A stretch of 57,248 nt of DNA from Branchiostoma floridae (Eukaryota; Chordata; Leptocardii; Amphioxiformes; Branchiostomatidae), in contig NC_049982.1 in the NCBI RefSeq assembly GCF_000003815.2, forward strand, positions 26,889,367 through 26,946,614. The letters run 5' to 3'. Made by a program: the position numbers and the translations under genes. The notes beneath the pieces were generated by a model. It did no database searches and was not told the origin of the DNA. It worked only from the letters and a program-made list of their open reading frames with translations. Below are positions 1 through 9,357 of the stretch, one piece after another. Position 1 is the stretch's first letter; every line of letters starts with the position of its first letter.

Positions 1-722
1 CAGTATGAGGATGACATAATTCCTATTACACGCGTACATTTGAAAAAAACAAAACAACAACAACAACATCGAAACAATTAAACACACAAGCTATTACAAC
101 ATCACATATCACTGAAGTCAAAAACCTCGGAAAGTCCGGTATAAAATCCCATCTACTATGATCTAGGCGAAAAGTTGAAAAAGATATTGTACATTTATAA
201 CGTTACCTGGAACGAAAAAAATGTCGGTCTATTTGACAAGTGAGTTTTCTGAATTCTCAACAATGGACTTAGGTGATGTTTTAAGTTAGGTGTTGTATTA
301 AAGCAGAATTCTGGCAAGAATTGAAAATATTGCTCGAGTTCATTTGACAATTCCTATGCGGCGATCTGGCGAATGCTTTTGTATTCAGCAGCCCCGACTA
401 TCAACTTTGGTACGAACTGCAGGGGCAATAATCCTTATTTGTATTTCCTTGACAGCCATCACAGACACTTCATCGACACTTCCCATCAGTCCACTCGTAA
501 TATGTATCAAAGTTTTATCTCTATCAGACACATTGTCCCATATATGCAATTGATGTCACAATTTACATGACCTATCATACTGTATGTGTCAAGTATCACG
601 TTTCAATTACCTATCAAAAAGCAGTTACTCAAGCAACTGGATGTGATTTTGGAAACAGTCAGACGCTTGACAACCATCCAGTGTCTTTCGTCAGCGACAC
701 TGGAGATATCGTATTGGAGAGG
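1..722. other. AT-rich stretch, nothing recognised
   Basis: No exon with a recognisable domain, no RNA gene and no clear repeat was seen here. Short open frames exist on both strands but show no family motif and no splice context. Confidence 0.5.
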
Positions 723-932
723 GGTTTTGTATAGCCTCTACCAGACTCCGGATCGCTGGAAAATCGTAGAAATGGAACAAATAGAGAGGAATATAACCGG
801 ACAGGGAACAGCTCGCGATCCGCGTGCTGTTCCCTGGCCGGTTATATTCCTTTGGCCGGCTTGCTCCTCTGATTTGTTCCATTTCTACGATTTTTCCAGC
901 GATCCGGAGTCTGGTAGAGACTAGGTTTTGTA
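723..932. mobile_element. Hairpin MITE with 9-bp target-site duplication (Mutator-like?)
   Basis: Bases 732-923 form an almost complete inverted repeat. The left arm begins TAGCCTCTACCAGACTCCGG, and the reverse complement of the right end begins TAGTCTCTACCAGACTCCGG. The arms run nearly to the centre, around a short loop at about 814-826. The right arm carries about 20 extra bases (about 850-870) absent from the left arm. Perfect 9-bp direct repeats GGTTTTGTA flank it at 723-731 and 924-932. There is no coding capacity. A 9-bp duplication is typical of Mutator-like elements, but the superfamily is inferred only from that length. Confidence 0.85.
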
Positions 933-1618
933 TTCTAACTGTGAATTGATATGCAAAAGTTTTAGTTTGAGAACAGTTGGAGAACGGTTTTATCCTAACT
1001 ATGAATTAATATGCAAAAAGTATGCATATCAATGCTAGGCTATAAAACTCTTTCCATCAAGACACAGGATGGTTGTCTGAAACACTGATTTTTCTGTTAA
1101 TCTAATAAAATGTTGCAAATTAAATCTTTGTGCATTGCTATTTTTGTACAGTCGCTATCATCAAGCAACTTTAAATAATATCTTTATGTGGCACACTCCT
1201 GCCCGGATCGGTAGGTGGCGCTCGCAAACGACGGAGTCATAATTTTGGAAGCCCTCGAATCTTTTGTCACGTTTTCTAATCTTTGTAATCGTAGTAAAAA
1301 TAGTTTCTGCATTGCCATATGGAGTCAGTTTTAAACCATGGTTCTGACGCATAATTTTGTGTCAACATTGGAAACAAAAATGCAGCGTATTGTCTTATTT
1401 TGTGATCAAAACTGGACAAGAAACTGGACGCAGTCGAGCTTCCCCCTCCCTCTTCGGAGATACCGACACTTACATTCATGGAGAATAAGCTCAACTTGTT
1501 GTAGTACTTCCATCACTGAGAAGATTCAACAGCAGTGGGCTAGTTCGTCATAGGAGTCCTCACAGGTAAGTCTTTGTTGTTCATTTTTCATCGTTACAGT
1601 GTAATTGTTAGATAAATA
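933..1618. other. Unassigned intergenic or intronic sequence
   Basis: No recognisable gene. A good splice-donor match (CAG followed by GTAAGTC) lies at about 1563-1572 and could close a 5' exon upstream of the candidate exon at 1800-2053, but the preceding sequence has stops in every frame near the donor. Confidence 0.35.
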
Positions 1619-1681
1619 AATAATAATATATTCTCACTCACGTTGCCTCAGTGGAGAGTTAAGGACTGGGGTGAGAAGACC
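1619..1681. repeat. 63-bp direct repeat, copy 1
   Basis: Identical over 63 bp to 2334-2396. It contains an internal inverted repeat (TTCTCAC near the left, GTGAGAA near the right; CAGT and ACTG nearer the centre), so it can fold. The spacing between copies is exactly 715 bp. It is probably part of a mobile element or a local duplication. Confidence 0.85.
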
Positions 1682-1799
1682 GAGGCACCGTGGATCCGAG
1701 ATTCCATGCTTACCCGTAAAAAAAAAAAATTTAGGGAGGGGGCGAACTTCTTTCCCGTGCCCCCTTTAAATTTCCATCTAACAGTGTCGTCTTTAGCAG

Positions 1800-2053
1800 A
1801 AGAGGTGAAGATTGCCCAGAAACTTGATATCTTGTGTTGTGCTCTGTTCAGATATAACACAGAAAAGACATCAGATACAGTTGAACTGACTCCAGCTTTT
1901 ATTCAGACTGCTGTGCCACCTGAAGAGGAGCAATACACTCTTTGGGGTGCTTTTCATATGCTTGCCGGAGATACAATAATACTACAAACTACTTCGGTGG
2001 CACTAAGCATTCCTAAACAGGAAAGTATCGCAGATGCTATGAATGATAAGTGA
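1800..2053 (+). CDS. Candidate 3'-terminal coding exon, unrecognised product
   Basis: An open frame of roughly 85 codons ends at a TGA at 2051-2053. It is preceded by acceptor-like sequence: CATCTAACAG at about 1773-1782 and GTCTTTAG ending near 1797. The peptide is of ordinary composition with alternating hydrophobic and charged residues, for example KIAQKLDILCCALF and YTLWGAFHMLAGDTIIL. I recognise no family. It lies between the two copies of the 63-bp direct repeat, so it could be a fragment of a transposon gene rather than a host gene. The acceptor choice and exon status are inferred. Confidence 0.25.
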
Positions 2054-2230
2054 TGCCTTGTTTAACAATCCTTGGCCATATCTACCACACTATACAGTTG
2101 CATATAACTTCGGACCACACAGATCGGAGATATCCCTCTGGTGAAGAGCGGCTACACTAGTAACCTGCAGTTCCCTCGTGACCGTGGACTGTAGACTAGT
2201 CTACTCTTGCTAGGCTGTGTCCCTCCCGTC

Positions 2231-2338
2231 CGGCTCATGATTCACTTGTGAATTAGAGGGAGTTATATCACATGTCATGAACTCACGCGAGTGGAGATCT
2301 CGCGAGAGTTCATTCCATTGTGATATTAGTGGGAATAA
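2231..2338. repeat. 108-bp palindromic element, copy 1
   Basis: All 108 bp match the copy at 5757-5864, in the same orientation. It contains a long imperfect hairpin: the arm TATCACATGTCATGAACTCA pairs with the later stretch ending CATTGTGATA, with TCTCGCGAGA (2298-2307) at the centre. A smaller hairpin ATTCAC-TT-GTGAAT precedes it. The end overlaps the start of the second 63-bp repeat. There is no coding capacity. It is probably the conserved end of a mobile element family. Confidence 0.85.
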
Positions 2339-2396
2339 TAATATATTCTCACTCACGTTGCCTCAGTGGAGAGTTAAGGACTGGGGTGAGAAGACC
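2334..2396. repeat. 63-bp direct repeat, copy 2
   Basis: Identical to 1619-1681. It starts within the last bases of the 108-bp palindromic element, which suggests that the element inserted at this AT-rich site or was duplicated together with it. Confidence 0.85.
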
Positions 2397-3337
2397 TCGG
2401 CACCTGCTTCTCCCGAGAGTACCATTATTCCCTTAATTTAAGTTCCTGCCAATCCCTTCATTTAATCCTCTCCCAATCCTTATTCTTCTCCATTCCCTTT
2501 CCCAATCCTTATTTTTCCTCATTCCTTTCCCCAATCCTTAGATTTACTCCATCACCTCTGTGCCTTTCTGTACAAAAATCCTCAACGTATACATTGACCT
2601 TAAGCCACCTTGACAACACAACCCAAACGGTCTGCTCCGCAAGCTTGTTGTTCTCTTCTGGGTGTAAGTCTATCACAGTCACCGTCATCCCTCGTCTTTA
2701 GGTGTTCCTCAGGAATGAGGATTGATCCCTGGTTCTCAGCCAACTTCCTTAGACGGCTGAGGTCCGGCTCGAGCGGGACCTGTCCATCATCCGAACTCAG
2801 TGGAATGGTCGACGACCAGTCCGATAGAGAATCCTCAAAGGTTACCTGAGACCAACCTCTCCCAGGTTGAAAGTATTCAACTCATCTTGTATTGGAAACC
2901 ATCAAACATTGATTTCCCTGAGCACGAGAACAATATTCCAGCTGCAGAGAAAACTTATCACCGCAAAGTTTGCTCAGTATCAAACCTGTAAACTGTCGAT
3001 CTGTATGCACAGTTCTATGTATTTCAGTCTGGACAGGCCCCACTCGCTTCCCGGACCACCAGGCCGAAGCCAGTATGGGTGGCAACAGCTTAAGGGAGCT
3101 GAACACGGTCCACGAGTGAGAACTAGGCCAGCTTAAGGTAGCCAATAAACAGGACCTCAAAGTAGGTCTTCACTGTACTACAGTCATGTCACCTACGTTG
3201 GTTTGTCCACCAACCATGCATGCAACAAGCCAAACAAGATCTGACGTTTTCCAACAACCCGTCGTCAGATCAAGTGAAACACCGACTCAATCAAAACAAA
3301 ATTACATTGCGGTCTATGATTGTCCAACAATCTCACC
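2397..3337. other. Unassigned sequence between repeats
   Basis: There is a C/T-rich run with repeated CAATCCTTATT-like motifs at about 2440-2540 (AATCC-TTAT-TTCTCC style imperfect tandem repeats). No coding exon or RNA gene is recognised in the remainder. Confidence 0.4.
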
Positions 3338-3960
3338 ACACCGTCCGACGGTGCCCGCTGCTCAACAGTAAATACAGCATACAGCAATATACTGTACTAC
3401 ACCGTCCGACGATGCCGCTGTCCGACAGCGGATACAACATACAACAATGTACTGTACCACACCGTCCGACGGTGCCGCTGTCCTACAGTGAATAAAACAT
3501 ACAACAAATGTACAATACCACACCGTCCGACGGTGCCGCTGTCCAACAGCGAATAAAACATACAACAAATGTACAATACCACACCGTCCGACGGTGCCGC
3601 TGTCCAACAGCGAATAAAACATACAACAAATGTACAATACCACACCGTCCGACGGTGCCGCTGTCCGACAGCGAATAAAACATACAACAAATGTACAATA
3701 CCACACCGTCCGACGGTGCCGCTGTCCAACAGCGAATAAAACATACAACAAATGTACAATACCACACCGTCCGACGGTGCCGCTGTCCTACAGCGAATAA
3801 AACATACAACAAATGTACAATACCACACCGTCCGACGGTGCCGCTGTCCGACAGTGAATAAAACATACAACAAATGTACAATACCACACCGTCCGACGGT
3901 GCCGCTGTCCGACAGCGAATACAACATACAGCAATGTACTGTATTACACCGTCCGACAGC
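3338..3960. repeat. 61-bp minisatellite with two hairpins per unit
   Basis: Eleven copies of the core CCGTCCGACGG-type sequence start at 3341, 3402, 3462, 3523, 3584, 3645, 3706, 3767, 3828, 3889 and 3949, so the period is 60-61 bp. Each unit carries two adjacent inverted repeats: CCGTC-C-GACGG, then GCTGT-CCA-ACAGC (or CCG or CTA as the loop). An AT-rich spacer (AATAAAACATACAACAAATG) follows. The central copies are nearly identical and the edge copies have drifted. The unit is nearly open in several frames, so long spurious ORFs cross the array. Confidence 0.95.
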
Positions 3961-3974
3961 GAAATCCCAACAAA

Positions 3975-4625
3975 TAAGATTGGTCGACGATCTCCAGCTA
4001 ACAGAGTCAAAACACAAAGTTAAACATTGGTCGACGACCTCCAGCTAACAGAGTAAAAACATCAAGTTGAAATTGGTCGACGATCTCCAGCTAACAGGGC
4101 GAAAACATCAAGTTAAAATTGGTCGACGATCTCCAGCTAACAGAGTGAAAACATCAAGTTAAAATTGGTCGACGATCTCCAGCTAACAGAGTAAAAACAT
4201 CAAGTTAAAATTGGTCGACGATCTCCAGCTAACAGAGTGAAAACATCAACTTAAAATTGGTCGACGATCTCCAGCTAACAGAGTGAAAACATCAACTTAA
4301 AATTGGTCGACGATCTCCAGCTAACAGAGTAAAAACATCGAGTTAAAATTGATCGACGATCTCCAGCTAACAGAGTGAAAACATCAAGTTAAAATTGGTC
4401 GACGATCTCCAGCTACCAAAGTGAGAACATCAAGTTAAAATTGGTCGACGACCTCCAGCTAACAGTGAAAACATCAAGTTAAAATTGGTCGACGATCTCC
4501 AGCTAACAGAGTGAAAACATCAAGTTAAAATTGGTCGACGATCTCCAGCTAACAGAGTAAAAACATCGAGTTAAAATTGATCGACGATCTCCAGCTAAAA
4601 ATAGAGTCAAAACAAAAAGTTATCC
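3975..4625. repeat. 46-bp minisatellite directly abutting the first
   Basis: Fourteen copies of a unit beginning GGTCGACGATCTCCAGCTAA start at 3982, 4029, 4075, 4121, 4167, 4213, 4259, 4305, 4351, 4397, 4443, 4487, 4533 and 4579. The period is 46 bp, with one of 47 and one of 44. The unit contains the palindrome GTCGAC. Variants (GATCGAC in place of GGTCGAC; CATCGAG in place of CATCAAG) recur at two positions, about 4330-4360 and 4560-4585, indicating block duplication. Confidence 0.95.
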
Positions 4626-5756
4626 CACATAAATTACGTATTACACCCTCAGTACTAAGGAAACGGACAACTGCACGTTAAAACCCTAAGAATGGCACAT
4701 CACATGTTACGCAAAAAAAAAAAAAATTACTGAGAAAAGAGAAACATCACGACGGTTCCATGACCTCTACAAACTTGAGGTTGTCCGACAACCTGAAGTG
4801 CAAAAACAAACACTTCCAGAAAGGATATCACAGCACCTAGGAATTGCTGCAATGGTTGACAGCTTCCCGAGTGTTGAAGTCTTCGAGCCTGGTCCAATCA
4901 CTTTCCGGCTGTTGACTGCTCCACAGTTTGCCCTGTCCAGAACTGCTGGCCTAGCATAGAAAGACAGTGCAAATTGTACGGTAAAACAAACAATAACACT
5001 GCCAAAACGAGAGCAGCCCAGTCGGGCAACTCTTCCCGAAACATGGCGCTTCGGCACAACAAGAAAACACTACTTTGACAACTGCCCAACGTTTCCACAA
5101 AAATGGCTTAACTCACCCACAGCGGTGTCAATGATAAGTTTAACCACTACTGTCGTCAGGAGAGGAATGTCAGGCCTGCGGTGACCAGGCAAGTGTTGTT
5201 CTGCTCCATTTGGCTCCTTGGGCGAGAAGACGGCAGGCCTGGCGGTGATATAGTCGTGTCTGAATACCTAACTCATGTGAGAAAACAAAGAAATTAGATA
5301 TAACTGAGTTGAATCAATCTCACCTGCGCACCCGAACACGTGCGGTCCACATACAGATGCAAATTACACACAAAAATGAAACGAGCATCAGAAAAACATT
5401 AGAAAACTCGCGAATATGCTCTAAAAGCACAAACTGCACGCCCTAGGAAGGGTGAGCAAACCAATTAACAAAATAAAGGAACAAAATTCAGACAGCAAAA
5501 CTTCTCTAAGAAACACTCTCCCGCCAAAACGCGGGAAAACAGACCATCGAAGAAAATTCCAGAACACGCCAAAAGGCGGCAAGGCAATACTGCGTACCTT
5601 CTAGACTACCGACACTTTATCCATAGGAAACGACTCTGTCCTTTGATGCCGGCAAGATACGTTTCCAAAAACGTTCCCCGAAGTTTAAGATGTCACCGGC
5701 TTGCACATGGCGGGTACAGCGCTTCAGGAGCTCGGCTAGGCAACGTCTTGCTCGTG
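4626..5756. other. Unassigned sequence
   Basis: No recognisable exon, RNA gene or repeat family. Open frames on the minus strand at about 4767-5098 have no motif or splice support. Confidence 0.4.
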
Positions 5757-5864
5757 CGGCTCATGATTCACTTGTGAATTAGAGGGAGTTATATCACATG
5801 TCATGAACTCACGCGAGTGGAGATCTCGCGAGAGTTCATTCCATTGTGATATTAGTGGGAATAA
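5757..5864. repeat. 108-bp palindromic element, copy 2
   Basis: Identical at all 108 positions to 2231-2338, in direct orientation and 3526 bp downstream. It has the same long hairpin with TCTCGCGAGA (5824-5833) at its centre. Flanking sequence differs between the two copies apart from a short GCTAGGC match just upstream of each. Confidence 0.85.
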
Positions 5865-5950
5865 ATAAATTCTCGTTGTCTGTTGGCAATGTCAACAAAG
5901 AGACAGACCCTGGCGAAGTGCCTTTGAATTACAGAAGACGCGCGCACGCG

Positions 5951-5999
5951 CGTGTGTGTATGTGCCAATGTGTGTGTGTGTATGTGCCAATGTGTGTGT

Positions 6000-6030
<31 letters not shown>
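5951..6030. repeat. (TG)n microsatellite
   Basis: Two short TGTG-rich blocks separated by TATGTGCCAATG, then a long uninterrupted (GT)n run to about 6030. Both strands are open here only because of the simple repeat. Confidence 0.9.
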
Positions 6031-7302
6031 ACTGTATGTGTGTGGAGAAGATTCACGCAAGTCTCGGACCTCGTAATCTCGCCAGACAGGGTCATTCTAT
6101 GATCAAGATATACTGAGCAGACATCGGAAATTTGGAGGGACGTGTTTTACGTGTTTTCAAAAAATCATTGATCGATAGGTATTCTATCAATTTTTCTATG
6201 AATTTATATTTACAAGGGAAGCCTGCGGGTTGAAAGCAAAATATATGTACGCTGTTATGGGTGACAGATTTATTCAAGCCGAACATAAGGTCTCATCCCT
6301 GTATTACTCCGAGTGTAGTCCGTGCCCCCAAAATGATTGGGTGTCAAAAGCGCGTGTTTTGGTGGATGATGCTACCCTTTCATCGCCCCCACCTGATATG
6401 AAAAATAAAAAATTGAGATGAAAGCTTGTGTATTATTACTGTCAATATTATGTCGGAAAGTTTCGTAATGCAAGCGATGGTCGGACGTGTACAGTTCTTT
6501 GTCAGCAGCTGTATTCTGTATCTATAACGTTATAGCCGGTATAACCGCCTTTCGGCGTAACACACCAGCTTCGCAGGCACGCAGCGCGGCAGCAGCTGGT
6601 TATATTACAGTGAACGACCCGTCACACCTAACTTTTGCGCATCTATCTGCAAGCGTTCTTTAGAACTATCCAGAGAAGAGTTTGAGTGAAGAAGATGCGC
6701 CTACTGTGCCACTCTACGATAGTTCTGGGAAAATACGAATTCTTTTAACACATCAATCCTAGGTTAGTAACTCTGGTACTTGAAGGCATGACTGTTTCCA
6801 GTTCGTTTTTGAGCTGGTATTAGATACTTATCAGTCGGTACGTACACCAGTTTATTGGTCATACATCATGGAAAGTCTGGACATTTTCCTTCTGTCTTCA
6901 AGTGACGTCCATTGCAGTTCTGCTTTCATTTTGGTAGCATCCCTGCTGTACTTGTGCATAAACTGGCAGCTTGGTTTTGTACCCTTTCAAGCTAATCTTT
7001 GTCCTGTGCCTTTGGTCGCTCAAAAGGAAATTTCAAAATTGGGTAACTATTATGACCGGAGCTGTTTCCAGATAAGCTGTGTCACAGCTGCTGTGACGAT
7101 TATTGCATCTAGATCATAGTACACTCCGTGAGCGATCTAAGTCAAGAATGGGAACATTCTACATGAATAACGCTGCCAGTTATGAGGCATGCATGTTCAT
7201 TTTCATACCATGACTTGTTAGTATTTAGTTTTGGTAGCGTTACGGTGGGCGAGCGTAGAGGAAGTACATTTCCGGAGTTGCGCACTAAGTGCACCGTGCG
7301 TA
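6031..7302. other. Unassigned sequence with a short palindromic element at about 6525-6612
   Basis: No coding exon is recognised. Around 6525-6612 lies a compact structured segment with a GCCTTTCGGC hairpin, and GTTATAGCCGGTATAACC is answered by CAGCAGCTGGTTATATTAC. It resembles a short interspersed or fold-back repeat. The rest shows nothing I can name. Confidence 0.4.
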
Positions 7303-9357
7303 CCCTTAGTAAGGAATTGAAAGATGAAAACCGCAAAATGTTAGCATACTTCCTTCTCGAGATATTCTTGGATATTCTTGAGTATACCGGCCCTGTTTAG
7401 GCGCAACCGCTAGCTACGCTAACACCGCCTGTCACGACACAGGGTAGGGGGACGACTTAATGTCGCAATTAAAACTTAGGGTTTAAGTTCCGGCCCAACA
7501 AACTTGGTATGGTTGGAAAGGTCCCTTAGTAAGGAATTGAAAGATGAAAACCGCAAAATGTTAGCACACTTCCTTCTCGAGATATTCTTGGATATTCTTG
7601 AGTATACCGGCCCTGTTTAGGCGCAACCGCTAGCTACGCTAACACCGCCTGTCACGACACAGGGTAGGGGGACGACTTAATGTCGCAATTAAACTTAGGG
7701 TTTAAGTTCCGGCCCAACAAACTTGGTATGGTTGGAAAGGTCCCTTAGTAAGGAATTGAAAGATGAAAACCGCAAAATGTTAGCACACTTCCTTCTCGAG
7801 ATATTCTTGGATATTCTTGAGTATACCGGCCCTGTTTAGGCGCAACCGCTAGCTACGCTAACACCGCCTGTCACGACACAGGGTAGGGGGACGACTTAAT
7901 GTCGCAATTAAAACTTAGGGTTTAAGTTCCGGCCCAACAAACTTGGTATGGTTGGAAAGGTCCCTTAGTAAGGAATTGAAAGATGAAAACCGCAAAATGT
8001 AGCACACTTCCTTCTCGAGATATTCTTGAGTATACCGGCCCTGTTTAGGCGCAACCGCTAGCTACACTAAGACCGCCTGTCCCGACACAGGGTAGGGGGA
8101 CGACTTAATGTCGCAATTAAAACTTAGGGTTTAAGTTCCGGCCCAACAAACTTGGTATGGTTGGAAAGGTGCCTTAGTAAGGAATTGAAAGATGAAAACC
8201 GCAAAATGTTAGCATACTTCCTTCTCGAGATATTCTTGAGTATACCGGCCCTGTTTAGGCGCAACCGCTAGCTACACTAAGACCGCCTGTCCCGACACAG
8301 GGTAGGGGGACGACTTAATGTCGCAATTAAAACTTAGGGTTTAAGTTCCGGCCCAACAAACTTGGTATGGTTGGAAAGGTGCCTTAGTAAGGAATTGAAA
8401 GATTAAAACCGCAAAATGTTAGCATACTTCCTTCTCGAGATATTCTTGAGTATACCGGCCCTGTTTAGGCGCAACCGCTAGCTACACTAAGACCGCCTGT
8501 CCCGACACAGGGTAGGGGGACGACTTAATGTCGCAATTAAAACTTAGGGTTTAAGTTCCGGCCCAACAAACTTGGTATGGTTGGAAAGGTGCCTTAGTAA
8601 GGAATTGAAAGATGAAAACCGCAAAATGTTAGCATACTTCCTTCTCGAGATATTCTTGAGTATACCGGCCCTGTTTAGGCGCAACCGCTAGCTACACTAA
8701 GACCGCCTGTCCCGACACAGGGTAGGGGGACGACTTAATGTCGCAATTAAAACTTAGGGTTTAAGTTCCGCCCAACAAACTTGGTATGGTGGAAAAGTCC
8801 CTTAGTAAGGAATTGAAAGATGAAAACCGCAAAATGTTAGCATATTCCTTCTCGAGATATTCTTGAGTATACCGGCCCTGTTTAGGCGCAACCGCTAGCT
8901 ACACTAAGACCGCCTGTCCCGACACAGGGTAGGGGGACGACTTAATGTCGCAATTAAAACTTAGGGTTTAAGTTCCGGCCCAACAAACTTGGTATGGTTG
9001 GAAAGGTGCCTTAGTAAGGAATTGAAAGATGAAAACCGCAAAATGTTAGCATACTTCCTTCTCGAGATATTCTTGAGTATACCGGCCCTGTTTAGGCGCA
9101 ACCGCTAGCTACACTAAGACCGCCTGTCCCGACACAGGGTAGGGGGACGACTTAATGTCGCAATTAAAACTTAGGGTTTAAGTTCCGGCCCAACAAACTT
9201 GGTATGGTTGGAAAGGTGCCTTAGTAAGGAATTGAAAGATGAAAACCGCAAAATGTTAGCATACTTCCTTCTCGAGATATTCTTGAGTATACCGGCCCTG
9301 TTTAGGCGCAACCGCTAGCTACACTAAGACCGCCTGTCCCGACACAGGGTAGGGGGA
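7303..9357. repeat. 210-220 bp satellite array, left part (about 9.7 units)
   Basis: A tandem array whose units carry CGACTTAATGTCGCAATTAA, the inverted repeat AACTTA-GGGTT-TAAGTT, CCTTCTCGAGATATTCTTG and CCTGT-NNNNNN-ACAGG. Equivalent points lie at 7451, 7671, 7890, 8099, 8309, 8519, 8729, 8936 and 9146. The first three units are 219-220 bp because GATATTCTTG is duplicated; later ones are 207-210 bp. The array begins abruptly at CCCTTAGTAAGG. It is interrupted at 9357/9358 by a retrotransposon and resumes at 13230. No RNA-gene signature was recognised in the unit. Confidence 0.97.

Noticed and set aside
3362-4048. Long overlapping open frames (up to about 206 codons) on both strands
   Set aside because: They are produced by the 61-bp minisatellite and consist of the same about 20-residue phrase repeated. 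They have no start context and no homology.
3338-4625. Possible CRISPR array
   Set aside because: There are no unique spacers between repeats; the units are head-to-tail tandem copies, and the genome is eukaryotic.
4767-5098. Two overlapping minus-strand frames of 66 and 96 codons
   Set aside because: No domain, no splice support and no conservation evidence.
5846-6095. Frames with Cys-Val or His-Thr runs
   Set aside because: Produced by the (TG)n microsatellite.
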